This document shows positions 49,055 through 59,321 of a stretch of 64,000 nucleotides of DNA, piece by piece. Under the pieces are notes generated by a model. That model had not been told where the DNA came from. It did not search any database and saw only the letters and a program-made list of their open reading frames with translations. The stretch's first letter is position 1, and each line of letters starts with the position of its first letter. Both the position numbers and the translations under genes were made by a program. The DNA is from Trachythela sp. YZ-2020 (Eukaryota > Cnidaria > Anthozoa > Malacalcyonacea > Clavulariidae). The stretch lies in contig JADLSH010000061.1 of the NCBI GenBank assembly GCA_016169945.1, positions 744,001-808,000 on the forward strand. The letters run 5' to 3'.

Positions 49055-50199
49055 GGTAGGCGGTAGGATGAACGTCCAAAAGATGCAATTCCGTTGCACC
49101 CCTCGTGGAACTACGTAATTTTCACATGAATCAATAGATAAAAACTTACTTTATCAGAATCCGTTGCTCCCCAAGCGAAACAGGTGCACAATTGGGAAAA
49201 AAATCCCTCCAAAGTTTGCTATTTTCGCGCTTCGAAATATTCGAACCGCCATTGTTTTGGTAGCAAATACGCATGCGCATGTCAGGCAAACTCGCACTGC
49301 GCACGCGCAGACAGAAAAATGGATTTTCCCTGTGAGTTTTCCCTGATTTCCCCCGTAAAAACAACAAAATATAAAATCACGGAATAGAGATCAAACCTTG
49401 TAATATTGACGAATAAAACACACACATTAAATATTGTTTAAAACACATTGTACATTTTGCTTGCCCATATGCTAAATCACTTCAATTCATTGGCTGTTGT
49501 TTCAAAATACCGTTTTAACGTTTAATTCTACTTATCAACATCCTAATTCAATACAAATTTGTGTGAGGTAAAAAACCCACCTGTATCAAAAAGGACGGAG
49601 AATATATAAATATACTTCTAAAATTCATTAATTATTCATAGGCAAAATACAAAGGAAACTCATGACCCGTAGCGGATCTATATATTTGATATAGACTTGC
49701 TCAAATTTTCTCCTTCAATTTTTACAGCGTAGATAACATCAATCTTCAAAATTCCAACGCCGGTGAGAGTACAAAACGAGTCATTTTAGAAGTCATATAC
49801 AAACCTTACAGTTCGGCCTTTATCAGATCTAAAACACTCGGCTGCGCCTCGATGTTTTAAATCTGATAAAGACCTCTTGTGCGGTTTGTATATATTACAT
49901 ACAATTCACACGATCAAGGAACAAATTAAATATTTCACTAAACTAAAGTCTTGGCCAAACGTAAGAAACATTGTCGCGGAAATATGTGTGATTTTCAATG
50001 TTTGCTCAAATGTTTCCCTGTCTCCCACATCTGGAAACATTGGCTTTTATTGCAGAAACAAAATTTGCTTCCCAGAAAGCAAAAATAGTTCCTACCAAAA
50101 TCAGAAACATTTGATGAAACACCCTTTCTCCGTTTGCCGACGCTGGTAGGACAATATGACAAACCGAAACATTGGTAAGACAAATAATATGACAAATAT
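49055..50199. other. no gene; short hairpin and repeat
   Basis: An imperfect inverted repeat lies at about 49795-49905 (ACAAACC...GGTTTGT) and an AAACATT-rich repeat at 49970-50195. No coding sequence is supported. Confidence 0.4.
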
Positions 50200-50532
50200 C
50201 TTCGGTGGCGCAGTCGTCAGGACAAGCGCCTTTCACCTCTGAGTATTGAGTTCAATTCTCGCTGAGGACTATATTCATCACACTCATGTGAAAAGAGTAA
50301 GTCAACGCTCTGCCGAAAGTCGTGGGTTTTCTCCGGGCACTCCGGTTTCCTCCCACAGGGAAAGTTGACCGGGTGGGTTAGGATATGGCGTTCAGATTAG
50401 AAAAGTAATATCACAATTGTTGTAAAAATAGATAATGTAGGCTACGTACATAATATAGGTAAGTGAGATACTTGATGTAATCGGTCACTGAAAAGCCCCA
50501 ACGGGGAGTGAGCTGAATAATGTATGTAATGT
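50200..50532 (+). mobile_element. tRNA-derived SINE
   Basis: It has a polymerase III A box (GGTGGCGCAGTCGTCAG near 50204) and B box (GAGTTCAATTCTC at 50248). A conserved-looking central block (GGTTTCCTCCCACAGG) and an AATGTATGTAATG tail follow. It splits an AAACATT-rich repeat. The central block resembles that of widespread metazoan SINEs; the exact family is not assigned. Confidence 0.7.
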
Positions 50533-50892
50533 TTCCCAGTTGGTCCCGGGCTTTAAGGGATATTTATATAAACTCCTAGGAAAACCTCTAATTGAAAGAA
50601 ACATGTCCCAGGCACCAACTCGAAATTCATCATAAAAAAAAGATCAATTGGGAGGAAATATAAAATCCATAATTTCATCATAACTATCTATAATTGAAAG
50701 AAATGTTTTCATCCTTGAGCCCAGATTTTCATCAGTGCAATAAAATCCCACTTATTGGATCCTGGCCAAGGGCCTACGCTCAAAACGAGATTGCATGTAT
50801 TCTACAATAAGCTGTCCTGGCTTTTGTCTGGTAAAGTTCTACTTCTCGTATTTGAACTATTACATATATTATATTGTGACATAAGTTGGTAT

Positions 50893-52499
50893 TTAGCCAC
50901 TATCTAGAATAGCAAGGAACGATTTAGAATTTCCCTCAGTTTCTGTGTTGGAATTCAGATCATCATCATCAATGGTACAGCTCTCTTCATCGTTGTTTTC
51001 AGACTTATTTGACATATGTTCCTCAACCAATTCAGAAGAATCCAAATTTTCCACATAATTATACAGTCTCACTAACATTTCTCATTTTCGGTACACAGAA
51101 CACAAGTTGGGGATAACTTTTCATCAGTCGTTGCTTGAGTTTAAAAGCTCTATATTTAGATGCATCCACATTCTCAGTGTCCTTAGCAATGATAACAAAT
51201 TTCTCCAGCAAATCTTTCATATACTTTATTTGCTTATTTCCGATGACCTCTGTCTCGATTACTTTCTTATGCATCAGTCAAATCCAAGCGTGCCCATCCC
51301 CCCCCGGGAATTTGACAAATTTTGTAAAAATGGTACTAATGCCCCCCCCCCCCGGTGGGGTCACAAACAAGTGAAAATGCCCCATGGTGGGGCCACAAGT
51401 CAGTGGCAAATTCCCCACCCCGGGGAACCTTATTCCACTTTTGAAAGCAGATATTATTACAAAATATAAGCACGTTAATGTTGGTACAAGACAAAACAAC
51501 TACATAGCAAATATTAATAATTTTTTACACATGTACTGAATGTTAAAAAGCTATATCAAATTTGCATTGTGTCCGTATGAACAAACCATGCTTCGTTAAG
51601 GAGCAAAATAATGTGGAACATTGCAGCCAAATTAAGTCTAAGCTTTGAGCAACGAGAACTACGACGTTTCGAGCGGGATACCCTTCGTCCGCTCCAGACA
51701 AAGGGCCTGCGCTTCCAGACGAAGCGCCCCCGGTTCGAAACTTACCTACACTGGCACCACAAAGCCGAAGTCTTTCTATTTGGCCAAATGGTTTTATTAG
51801 GTTCAAAATAGAAAATTTTCTAATGCCCTACCCCGGGCTAACATTAGCTTTCAAATCCCCCACCCCAGGGAGGAGCCAAAGTGTCAAATGCCCCACGGTG
51901 GCCCGGGGGGGATGGGCACGCTTGGATTTGACTGATGCATTACAGAAGACATCATAAGACTTCTCCTACACTGATGTAGATCTTCCAGTCTCCGATTGCT
52001 TCTTCGTCTCTCTGGTGAGAAATTTTGTATAATTGCAGTAGCAAACTTTGTGATAGCGCACTCTTTCCCCTGGATTTGCACAAGTATCCGTTCATCATTC
52101 TTTCTCTCGGCAGCTGTACGTAGAAGACCAGCATCAATTGTTTCTGCCAACATGAGTGGGGTTCTTCTTCTCTTCTTAGTTACCTGGTGTAAAACAAAAT
52201 TATTAAACTAAATATCTGCTAATAACAAGGTTGGATGTTTGTAGCATTAGAAACTACTTTACCCTAAATAAACTTAATTGATCAGAATTCAAGATATTTT
52301 AAAACCAAACCCGAGAATGTTGTGCACATTGCGCTAGTATATACGTGTCAAAATGACCATACCTTGTCTAGTGAGAACCAAGAGGCGTCTCTTCCACAAA
52401 TAATACATATCTCTGGGAGTACATGCTCGTTTCTTTTAGGCAGGGTCTTATTAGGTTCTACGACTGATTGACGTGTAATTTTTCGCCTTGGTTCTATTG
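50893..52499 (-). pseudogene. unknown Cys-rich protein gene, broken and interrupted
   Basis: Exon 52499-52363 encodes RRKITRQSV...EICIICGRDASWFSLDK and splices in phase to an exon starting at 52183 (VTKKRRRTPLMLAET). A frame slip near 52070 precedes YHKVCYCNYTKFLT in another frame, followed by a stop. A 660-bp element then splits the exon. Coding resumes at 51268 (KKVIETEVIGNKQIKYM, ASKYRAFKLKQRL, FCVPKMRN) to 50893, with another slip near 51065. The upstream end is cut by the transposon at 52500. The family is common in invertebrate genomes, often repeated; I do not know its function. The exon and its flank recur inverted at 63736-64000. Confidence 0.7.
51275..51934. mobile_element. 660-bp MITE inside an exon
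   Basis: CAGTCAAATCCAAGCGTGCC and its complement form the ends. ATGCAT occurs on both sides (51269-51274, 51935-51940). Removing element and one duplicate leaves the exon continuous. The interior is G/C-run rich. Confidence 0.78.
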
Positions 52500-52740
52500 T
52501 ATGGTGGCCCAGGACTGCCATCGAAATTTAATGCATTTTGAAGAAAAATTTTGCAATTGTTTTCTTTTTAATAAATTTTTTTTTTTTTTTAAATTTAAAA
52601 ATTTTCATTGTTTTTTTTTCGAACCAGCGGCCCAGAGCTGCCAATGGTATACCACAATGCATTGCGCAACTACCAGAGAACGTAATATGTAAGCTTACAC
52701 GAAGTATTTGAAAATAGATTGAGCGATTTCAAATTTCAAA

Positions 52741-53734
52741 ATGTCGGGCTTGTGGAAAAAGTACGAAGAAAAATAAAGGCGAAAAGGGACGTGAATACTA
52801 AACGAAAAGCAGAATCAAAGGCGGAAAATGCAAAAAAAGCGAGGCTACAGTCGGATGAGTTGATAGTCCAGCGCTTATCGTCAGCAGTCGAAGGCAAAGC
52901 TCAAAAATACTCCAGAATTGGGCCACGCGAATTTATCCCGTACAAGAAGTCTGATCTCACCTTAGAGGGAATAAAAGATGCTTGCTTAACCTACTTTCAG
53001 GACAAAGGATACATCAGCAAAGGAATGGAAGTAGATATTCTTGCAGGTGAACGTGGGCCAACCTGCAATTCACTGCATCAAATTCCTGATCTAAAGCTTA
53101 TCCATGTTAGGATAATTCCACGTGTTATTGAAGTGGAAAAGTCAGCAACATCCGTTCTGGACCGGAAGTGGGCTAGCACCTCTCTGCAAAGCAAGGATGC
53201 ATCTGCCAAGCACCCTTGAATGTGTGGAGAAAACCAACCAGTCTTTAGAGGATTACACAAAGAAAACAGTTCAAACCCATTTGCTGGCAAAGAGTTTTGC
53301 ACAACAACTCCAAGCAAAGTTCAGTGAAGTTGAAGATTCCGAGTCAATGAATCTGTTTTTACAACAACATATTCATGGGGAAAATAGAGATTTCAGGAGA
53401 ATATGTCACCATAGAAGAGTATATAAGTGGCAGCTTCAAGAAATATGTTAATAATGATGGAGAAATTTCAAATGAAAAATGTGCTTCATGCGAGAAAGCA
53501 GAATGTCTTGCACATTTTTCATTTGAAAAGAGTGATCGTAAGTTGATGCTGTTGGATATTCAGGGTGCAGGATATACACTGTGTGATCCTGAAATTGCTT
53601 CTACAGAGTTTCTGTCTGATGAGGACGAATACATGTATTGTGGTGGAAACCTGTCTGTTGGTGCCATAACAAATTTCTGCAAACTTCATAAATGCAATAC
53701 ATATTGCACAGCTATTGGACTTATGCCCATGTAG
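52741..53734 (+). pseudogene. alpha-kinase, left copy
   Basis: The start MSGLWKKYEEK is followed by a stop because one A is missing from a run (five here, six in the right copy). The frame then runs through a basic coiled segment, GPREFIPYKKSDLTLEGIKD and VDILAGERGP. Two further slips (about 53200 and 53370) are shared with the right copy. The last part is a clear alpha-kinase catalytic region: EEYISGSFKKYVNN, AECLAHFSFE, LMLLDIQGAGYTLCDPEIA, CGGNLS, then the zinc-binding end HKCNTYC. Alpha-kinases phosphorylate Ser/Thr in helices and are atypical protein kinases. The ATG is about 25 bp inside the TIR. The N-terminal ATP-binding part is only partly recognisable because of the breaks. Confidence 0.82.
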
Positions 53735-53975
53735 AAACTATTTGTTAAAAGACATGCAGGGGAATGGGGAACAGTGGGTGTGATTACAGATAGTTACATA
53801 ATGTTGTTGTGTTTTGTTCTGATGATATATTTCTCATCATGAATATTTTACAATGAACGAACCATAAAGACTGCTTTTAAATATTGATAGTACTTTAGTG
53901 TCTTTGATATTAAAATGAGGAGGTCAACTAGTAGTGTTCTAAAATTTTCATTGATAGTCATATGCATGATCTTTA

Positions 53976-56913
53976 TTATGTTTCAGAATCAGAAACATGC
54001 ATCGATTGTTGTGCAACATATCTTTCTTTTAAGCTGATATATGCTGCCACACAATTTTCAGGAGAAACTTGCTCAGGGTTAGGCAAAAGCTCTTGACATA
54101 TTTCACGAAACTCCTGTTCAAGGTAGTCATCAGTCCCCTCAAGGACACCAGATTGGATGGCTGCTTCTTCAAGTTGAGAATGTGAAACTTCAAATCCTAG
54201 AACGAAAAACAAAAATATGTAATTTAACCCATTGAGTCGCATTGTGCCCTGATGCGCCCTATTTTATTATTTTACTCTGTCTAATATTAGCCAGACTATT
54301 TTACCCATAAATGGGAGAGAGCAGGCACTTAATAGGTTAACCCATAGAATGTCAGTACTAATTTCTTGATGAGTAAATTTGGGCACATTGCCAGTGCGTC
54401 GTTAAATGGCAGATTCACCCCGAGAATATTGAAGGAATGCAAGGGTACATGTTGCACATGCAGTGTCAGGAAATTTTGGCAATGGGGGTGGACTTAATTT
54501 TTTTTTCAGACAACACCTAAGTTCCTTCTTGATATTTTTTTTGAAAACTGGTTTTGGTTTAATTTTTCCTCCTCTCTCAAAATTTGACAAATTTTGAAGC
54601 ATAACCCTAGGGGTGGACTTAGCCCCTCACCCATTTTCTACTTTTTCAATTGGGGGGGGGGGCTTCAGGCCCATTATCCCTCCACGGTTCCACCACCTAT
54701 GCAAGATTCACATTCAGTGGCTCTTCTAAATTCTCTCTCCATCACTACAGAGGGTAGTAATAAAATCAAGCTGTTTACCAACTAACTGGAAACAATAGCA
54801 CTCAACTATGCCAAAAAAATTTGTCAAGATCAATTATAGTGATGCTAAAATTATTGAAAATATAAGATTAAGCAGCAATACGCCCTACTCTGTCTAACGC
54901 CAGACGATTTTACTTGTCAAGGGGAGAGTCTCGCACTCTAATGGGTTAATTAAAAAAACTTAAACTACCTACCACATTGTTCAAGTTGGTATTCATGTGG
55001 AAAATTGTGAATGTGTTCTGGAATGCCATCTGGTAGGTATGTATCTTTTTGACGGCGTATCCTGTGTGTGTTCCAGATCACATCCTTCAATACATCCAAT
55101 TCTCTTTGTAAGAGTGGGATAAATAGGTAAGACATCAATGACCTACATGTAGATGTAAAAAACCCTAAATAAATCCTCATAATATCCAAACTGCAGAGCT
55201 TAATTTAAATTTTATCAGGATTCCCAATATTAGCTGGTTTTGCCCAGCTTTTTCTACAGCATATACAATTACTGGTTATTTCACTAACCTACATTTAAAC
55301 CAAAATATTTTCTCCTTGTGTCAAAGAAAAGTCTTCTGGCTTTTACAATGTACAGTTTTCAGGATATTCTTTGTTTGAATATTTGGATATGACAAAATTT
55401 CCAAAACTACATTGAAGTTTGAATCAAAATGGCTGGAAATGACATTTCGGAGGGTCTAAGTTTAAAATATTTGCAGGGAGATCGAGATGCCCATCATGCC
55501 CTGGGTCTAACAAGGGCCTGCTACACAAGTTACAATTAGATTACTACCCCTAGGTGATTCACTGGTATCTTTGGCACCACATTAGAGCATTGCATAGCTG
55601 CCTATTTCTTTCCAAAAAGCTGCCCAGTCCAAATTTTATTGGCAAAACCTGTTTTATATGGCAAATTATTGCAGTAAGATATCATGTAGTCAAACCTAAA
55701 CATGATTGTCCCAGGTAAAACTGTTACAAAATTAATGTCTAGCACACCATATAAATATAAAATAATCAAACCTGTCAGTTCTATCATGTGGATCATAGTG
55801 TTGCCTGTCCTTCAAATACAGCAATGGTGGCTTGAAATACTTTTCAAGGCGTTGGTGCAATTCTCTCACCACCTCTCAATCTATGAAGTGGAACACATAT
55901 TGTATTTAATTCACTTTATTGATAGCATATTACATTAGCTAGCTTAAGATTAACATGTGTACATAATTTATTATTATGCTCTCAGTGGCTTAGCACACAT
56001 CTGATTGGTCAATCAGTTATATCAAATGCATCTGATTGGTTAGTGGTATTAAAACCTCACATACTGTCATGTGTTATCCGCCACAAAAGACTCACTAACA
56101 CGGTATTATTTAATCATCCTGTTCCAGTATTTTTAAAAACTGCAATCTGTTTAGCAATAAAAATAATTGCATACTTGATTGGCTGTTGATGGTCCATATA
56201 TCACTGTCTCAAGAGGATCCATATCACCATGGTGCCTTCGAATAAAAGCATGCATGGTTGCCATTGTCCCAGTCTCTGTGCCCTTGTCAATCCTTATTTT
56301 ACTTGCAATAAGTTGTTCCTTATACAGGTGGTCTAGGTAAAAGCGACCAATCAATTTTGGGTCAGAGTTGCCTGTCCACACTCTAAGCCACAGTAGTTTG
56401 CGACTGGCCGTGTCTAAACAACCGTATACGGCAAGAGGGAAAGTATCCTTCTGAAAACCCATTAATTTTGCATGACCATCCATTGAATGTACCCAATTCA
56501 CTCCTTTGGTAACGAAGTTACCTCTGATTCGTGGTCGATTTCGTGCGAGTACGTTCTTCCAGACCTTGGGGGTCAAGGTCATACATCACCTCATTGACAA
56601 GTTTTCTTGGCACATTTAGTTGGTGAACCTGACGAACCTTTTTATGCATTGCGCGATAGCCAAGCAATTTACCTGGTCCATCTAGCTCTTTGGCAACAGC
56701 TTGCTGAACATCAGCAACTTCAACGTTATAATCCGTGTAAAATATCTCAAAATGGCGTAGTCGTCTGTCCAGACTTCGCAGGCTCCACGTGTACTGAGGA
56801 AAATCTCGCGAAACGAAACTAAGAATCTCTGTACGTTGATATTGCGCCTTCACATATTCCTTTAAGGATTCTTTTAACTGATCGTCATCTCGCCAAACAG
56901 CATATCGCTGCAT
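53976..56913 (-). pseudogene. DDE transposase, left copy, broken
   Basis: A mirror of the intact gene at 59322-62261. Private damage: two bases missing after LEERT (about 56550) and one base missing in the IERWW motif (about 55877), which creates a stop. Exons otherwise match: 56913-56169, about 55877-55769, 55137-54967 and 54191-53976. Confidence 0.88.
54228..54338. mobile_element. TTAA MITE in transposase intron 3
   Basis: CCCATTGAGTCGC...AATAGG is flanked by TTAA. It is a relative of 27018-27122 and is mirrored at about 61895-62005, so it inserted before the inverted duplication. Confidence 0.7.
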
Positions 56914-57357
56914 ATTATAGCAAGTTTTACTCCATACAATACAATATTATATTTGTCGTGATTTTATCTCGCTATAAAAGTTAAAAACCGTCGAAATACT
57001 TCGTGTAAGCTTACATATTACGTTCTCTGGTAGTTGCGCGCAATGCATTGTGGTATACTATTGGCAGCTCTGGGCCGCTGGTTCGAAAAAAAAACAATGA
57101 AAATTTTTAAATTTAAATTTAAATTTAAATTATTAAAAAGAAAACAATTGCAAAATTTTTCTTCAAAATGCATTAAATTTCGATGGCAGTCCTGGGCCAC
57201 CATAGATGTGCACGAACAAGTGTTAAGTACATGTAAAGAGAACGTCGACATTTTATATCCCTCAGATAAGTACAGTTACGTCGCAGGAAACCGAGCATGT
57301 GGTTTGCCTTGGATACGATGTTTGAGATATGAGGTGACCATTTTAAGTTACTGGTAA

Positions 57358-58335
57358 CTAAATTCCAAGATCTTTCTGTGATGACTTAAAGCAGATCTGT
57401 TCCGAATGTAGGCGGTGTGCGGGTGTCTCGGTGGAACGTTTAAGAGAAAATCTTACACCATTACACTTTTTCAGATTTAACTTCAACTCAGAAATACAGG
57501 ACCATTGAAATAGGAATTGTAGGTCTGCTTGAAGGAGATTGGTATCGTGAGGATTTTCAATGACACGATAACACTTGGTACCATATGCGAACATTGAAAC
57601 TTTGCTGTTTGTTGCTGCGTCGGAAAGGTTGTAACATAAATTAATAAGAGCAACGGACCAACAATACTACTTTGTGGTACGCCTGATGCCACATCTAAGT
57701 ATGCTGATGAAACCCCGTTGACTACAACGCGCTGTTTACGGCCTTATAAATAGTCGCGGAAAACCAGGAGAGGGGACAAATAACACCAAATTGGGAGAGT
57801 TTCAGAATAAGTTATCGTGGGGAACAGAATCGAATGCTTTGGAGAAATCTAGATCTATCATGTCACTCTCTTTTCCGCGATCTAATGCTTTGTCGATATT
57901 GTAAACAACATCAAGGAGCTGAGTGATGCAAGATCTTCCTGCACAAAAGCCGTGTTGTTGACCATGAAGGAGAGGTTTGACGATATATAGGACTCGGTTG
58001 TGAACGACATGCTCAAGAACTTTAGACGCAAGGGATAATAACGAAATTGGATGGTAATTACTGATGATATGGGTTTCACAAATTGTTGGGACAGGAACTA
58101 CATTTGCATACTTCCAATCCGCAAGAACCTTACCAAGGGCAAAAGATTTATTAAATAGGGCTGTGAGCGACGGAGCAATGACTGATATCCCATCTGGACC
58201 CGTGACTTTCGTTGTGGATAAGCTAGGCAACAAACCGCGGGTTTCTTTTACTGAGACTTCGTAAAACTCAGTTGGAATGTCGGGTACAGCAGAAGGCGAT
58301 GGAGCACATGGATTGTTGCGGCGAGGAAGGAACAC
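57358..58335 (-). pseudogene. non-LTR reverse transcriptase fragment
   Basis: RT blocks in pieces: VTGPDGIS, NYHPISLLSLASKVLEH, QHGFCAGRSC, IDLDFSKAFDSVPH, ASGVPQSSIVGPLL, then MFAYGTKCY where the catalytic YADD/FADD box is expected but altered, and LQFLFQWSC. Frame breaks lie near 57800 and 57600. It is a different lineage from the LINE at 10100. Confidence 0.82.
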
Positions 58336-58679
58336 AGATGCAATGTGGTAAACGTCATCTCAGCTAGCGTAATGGTATCAGGTAATGATGTTATATTCGA
58401 TTTGTAATTTCCAGAAATCTTTAAGATCAGTTTCTATTGATTGCCCAGGTCCATAATACATTCACGTTTCTTATTTTTAATTAGTCGTTTAGCAGTCCGA
58501 TGGAGTTCTCGAAATATCTCCAAAAGCTCTGCCGAATTTGATTTTTTGCTCGTTTCCTCATGGATTCCTTCTCATGTAGTACATGAACTATCTCTCTTGA
58601 GAGGTAAACTTCAAATATTTTTTTGCACTTCACTTGGTTGAACTAGAATACTGGGTTTGGTGGATAATCCAAGTGAGTA

Positions 58680-58870
58680 GATATATACACAATTTAAGAC
58701 CTAACCAATAACGGTTGCGAAAAATGCAACACTAGGTCCTCTGGCAGGAATTGAACCCTGCGATTCCGGTGCAGCGCTCTAACCAACTGAGCTACAGAGG
58801 CCAGTTGCTGAGCTGTAACCGTCGTAAGTTCTGTATATATAGGTTATCGGGTGTGCGGGTTGTGATAAGG
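58680..58870 (-). mobile_element. tRNA-like SINE head
   Basis: On the minus strand, 58801-58738 reads like a tRNA: CCTCTGTAGCTCAGTTGG (A box), GAGC, then GGGTTCAATTCC (B box) and a closing CAGAGG stem. The anticodon loop (CCGGAAT) lacks T33 and the variable loop is missing, so it is not a functional tRNA. An 80-bp segment (58600-58683) recurs at 58868-58950 and flanks it. Confidence 0.6.
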
Positions 58871-59321
58871 TAAACTTCAAAGATTTTTTTGCATTTCACT
58901 TGGTTGAACTAGAATACTGGGTTTCGTGGATAATCCAAGTGAGTAGATATCTACTCACTTGGGTTATCTCTTGAGAGGTAAGGTGGGTTTGTAGATCGCG
59001 AGGTTTGTTTGCCCGGAACTGATATGTATGGTGGCCCAGGACTGCCATCGAAATTTAATGCATTTTGAAGAAACATTTTGCAATTGTTTTCTTTTTAATA
59101 AAATTTTTTTTTTTTTTTTTAAATTTAAAAATTTTCATTGTTTTTTTTTCGAACCAGCGGCCCAGAGCTGCCAATAGTATACCACAATGCATTGCGCGCA
59201 ACTACCAGAGAACGTAATATGTAAGCTTACACGAAGTATTTCGACGGTTTTTAACTTTTATAGCGAGATAAAATCACGACAAATATAATATTGTATTGTA
59301 TGGAGTAAAACTTGCTATAAT

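Larger units (their letters stand above)
52237..57204 (+). repeat. left arm of giant inverted repeat
   Basis: 4968 bp, matching the complement of 59027-64000 with few differences. It contains the 4.7-kb transposon plus 263 bp of the flanking gene. Since 64000 is the window edge, the true arm may be longer. Confidence 0.93.
52500..57204. mobile_element. 4.7-kb alpha-kinase transposon, left copy
   Basis: TIRs of about 210 bp start TATGGTGGCCCAGGACTGCC (52500 to about 52715; about 56995 to 57204). Alpha-kinase (+) and transposase (-) genes converge. The TATGG start recalls the 18-kb element. The flanks are ...TCTATTG and GATGTG...: no target duplication. Confidence 0.88.
57205..59026. other. 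spacer between inverted arms
   Basis: It contains a broken LINE reverse transcriptase (minus) and a tRNA-like SINE head. The bases next to the arms are GATGTG (left) and GATATG (right). Confidence 0.8.

Noticed and set aside
49146..49387. overlapping short frames on both strands
   Set aside because: They are mutually antisense, low-information frames with no recognisable motif.
52500..57204. independent insertion of the left alpha-kinase transposon
   Set aside because: No target duplication at its two ends, and the inverted repeat continues past its outer TIR into the flanking gene.
58738..58801. functional tRNA gene
   Set aside because: The anticodon loop lacks T33, an anticodon-stem pair is mismatched and the variable loop is missing; repeats flank it as for a SINE.
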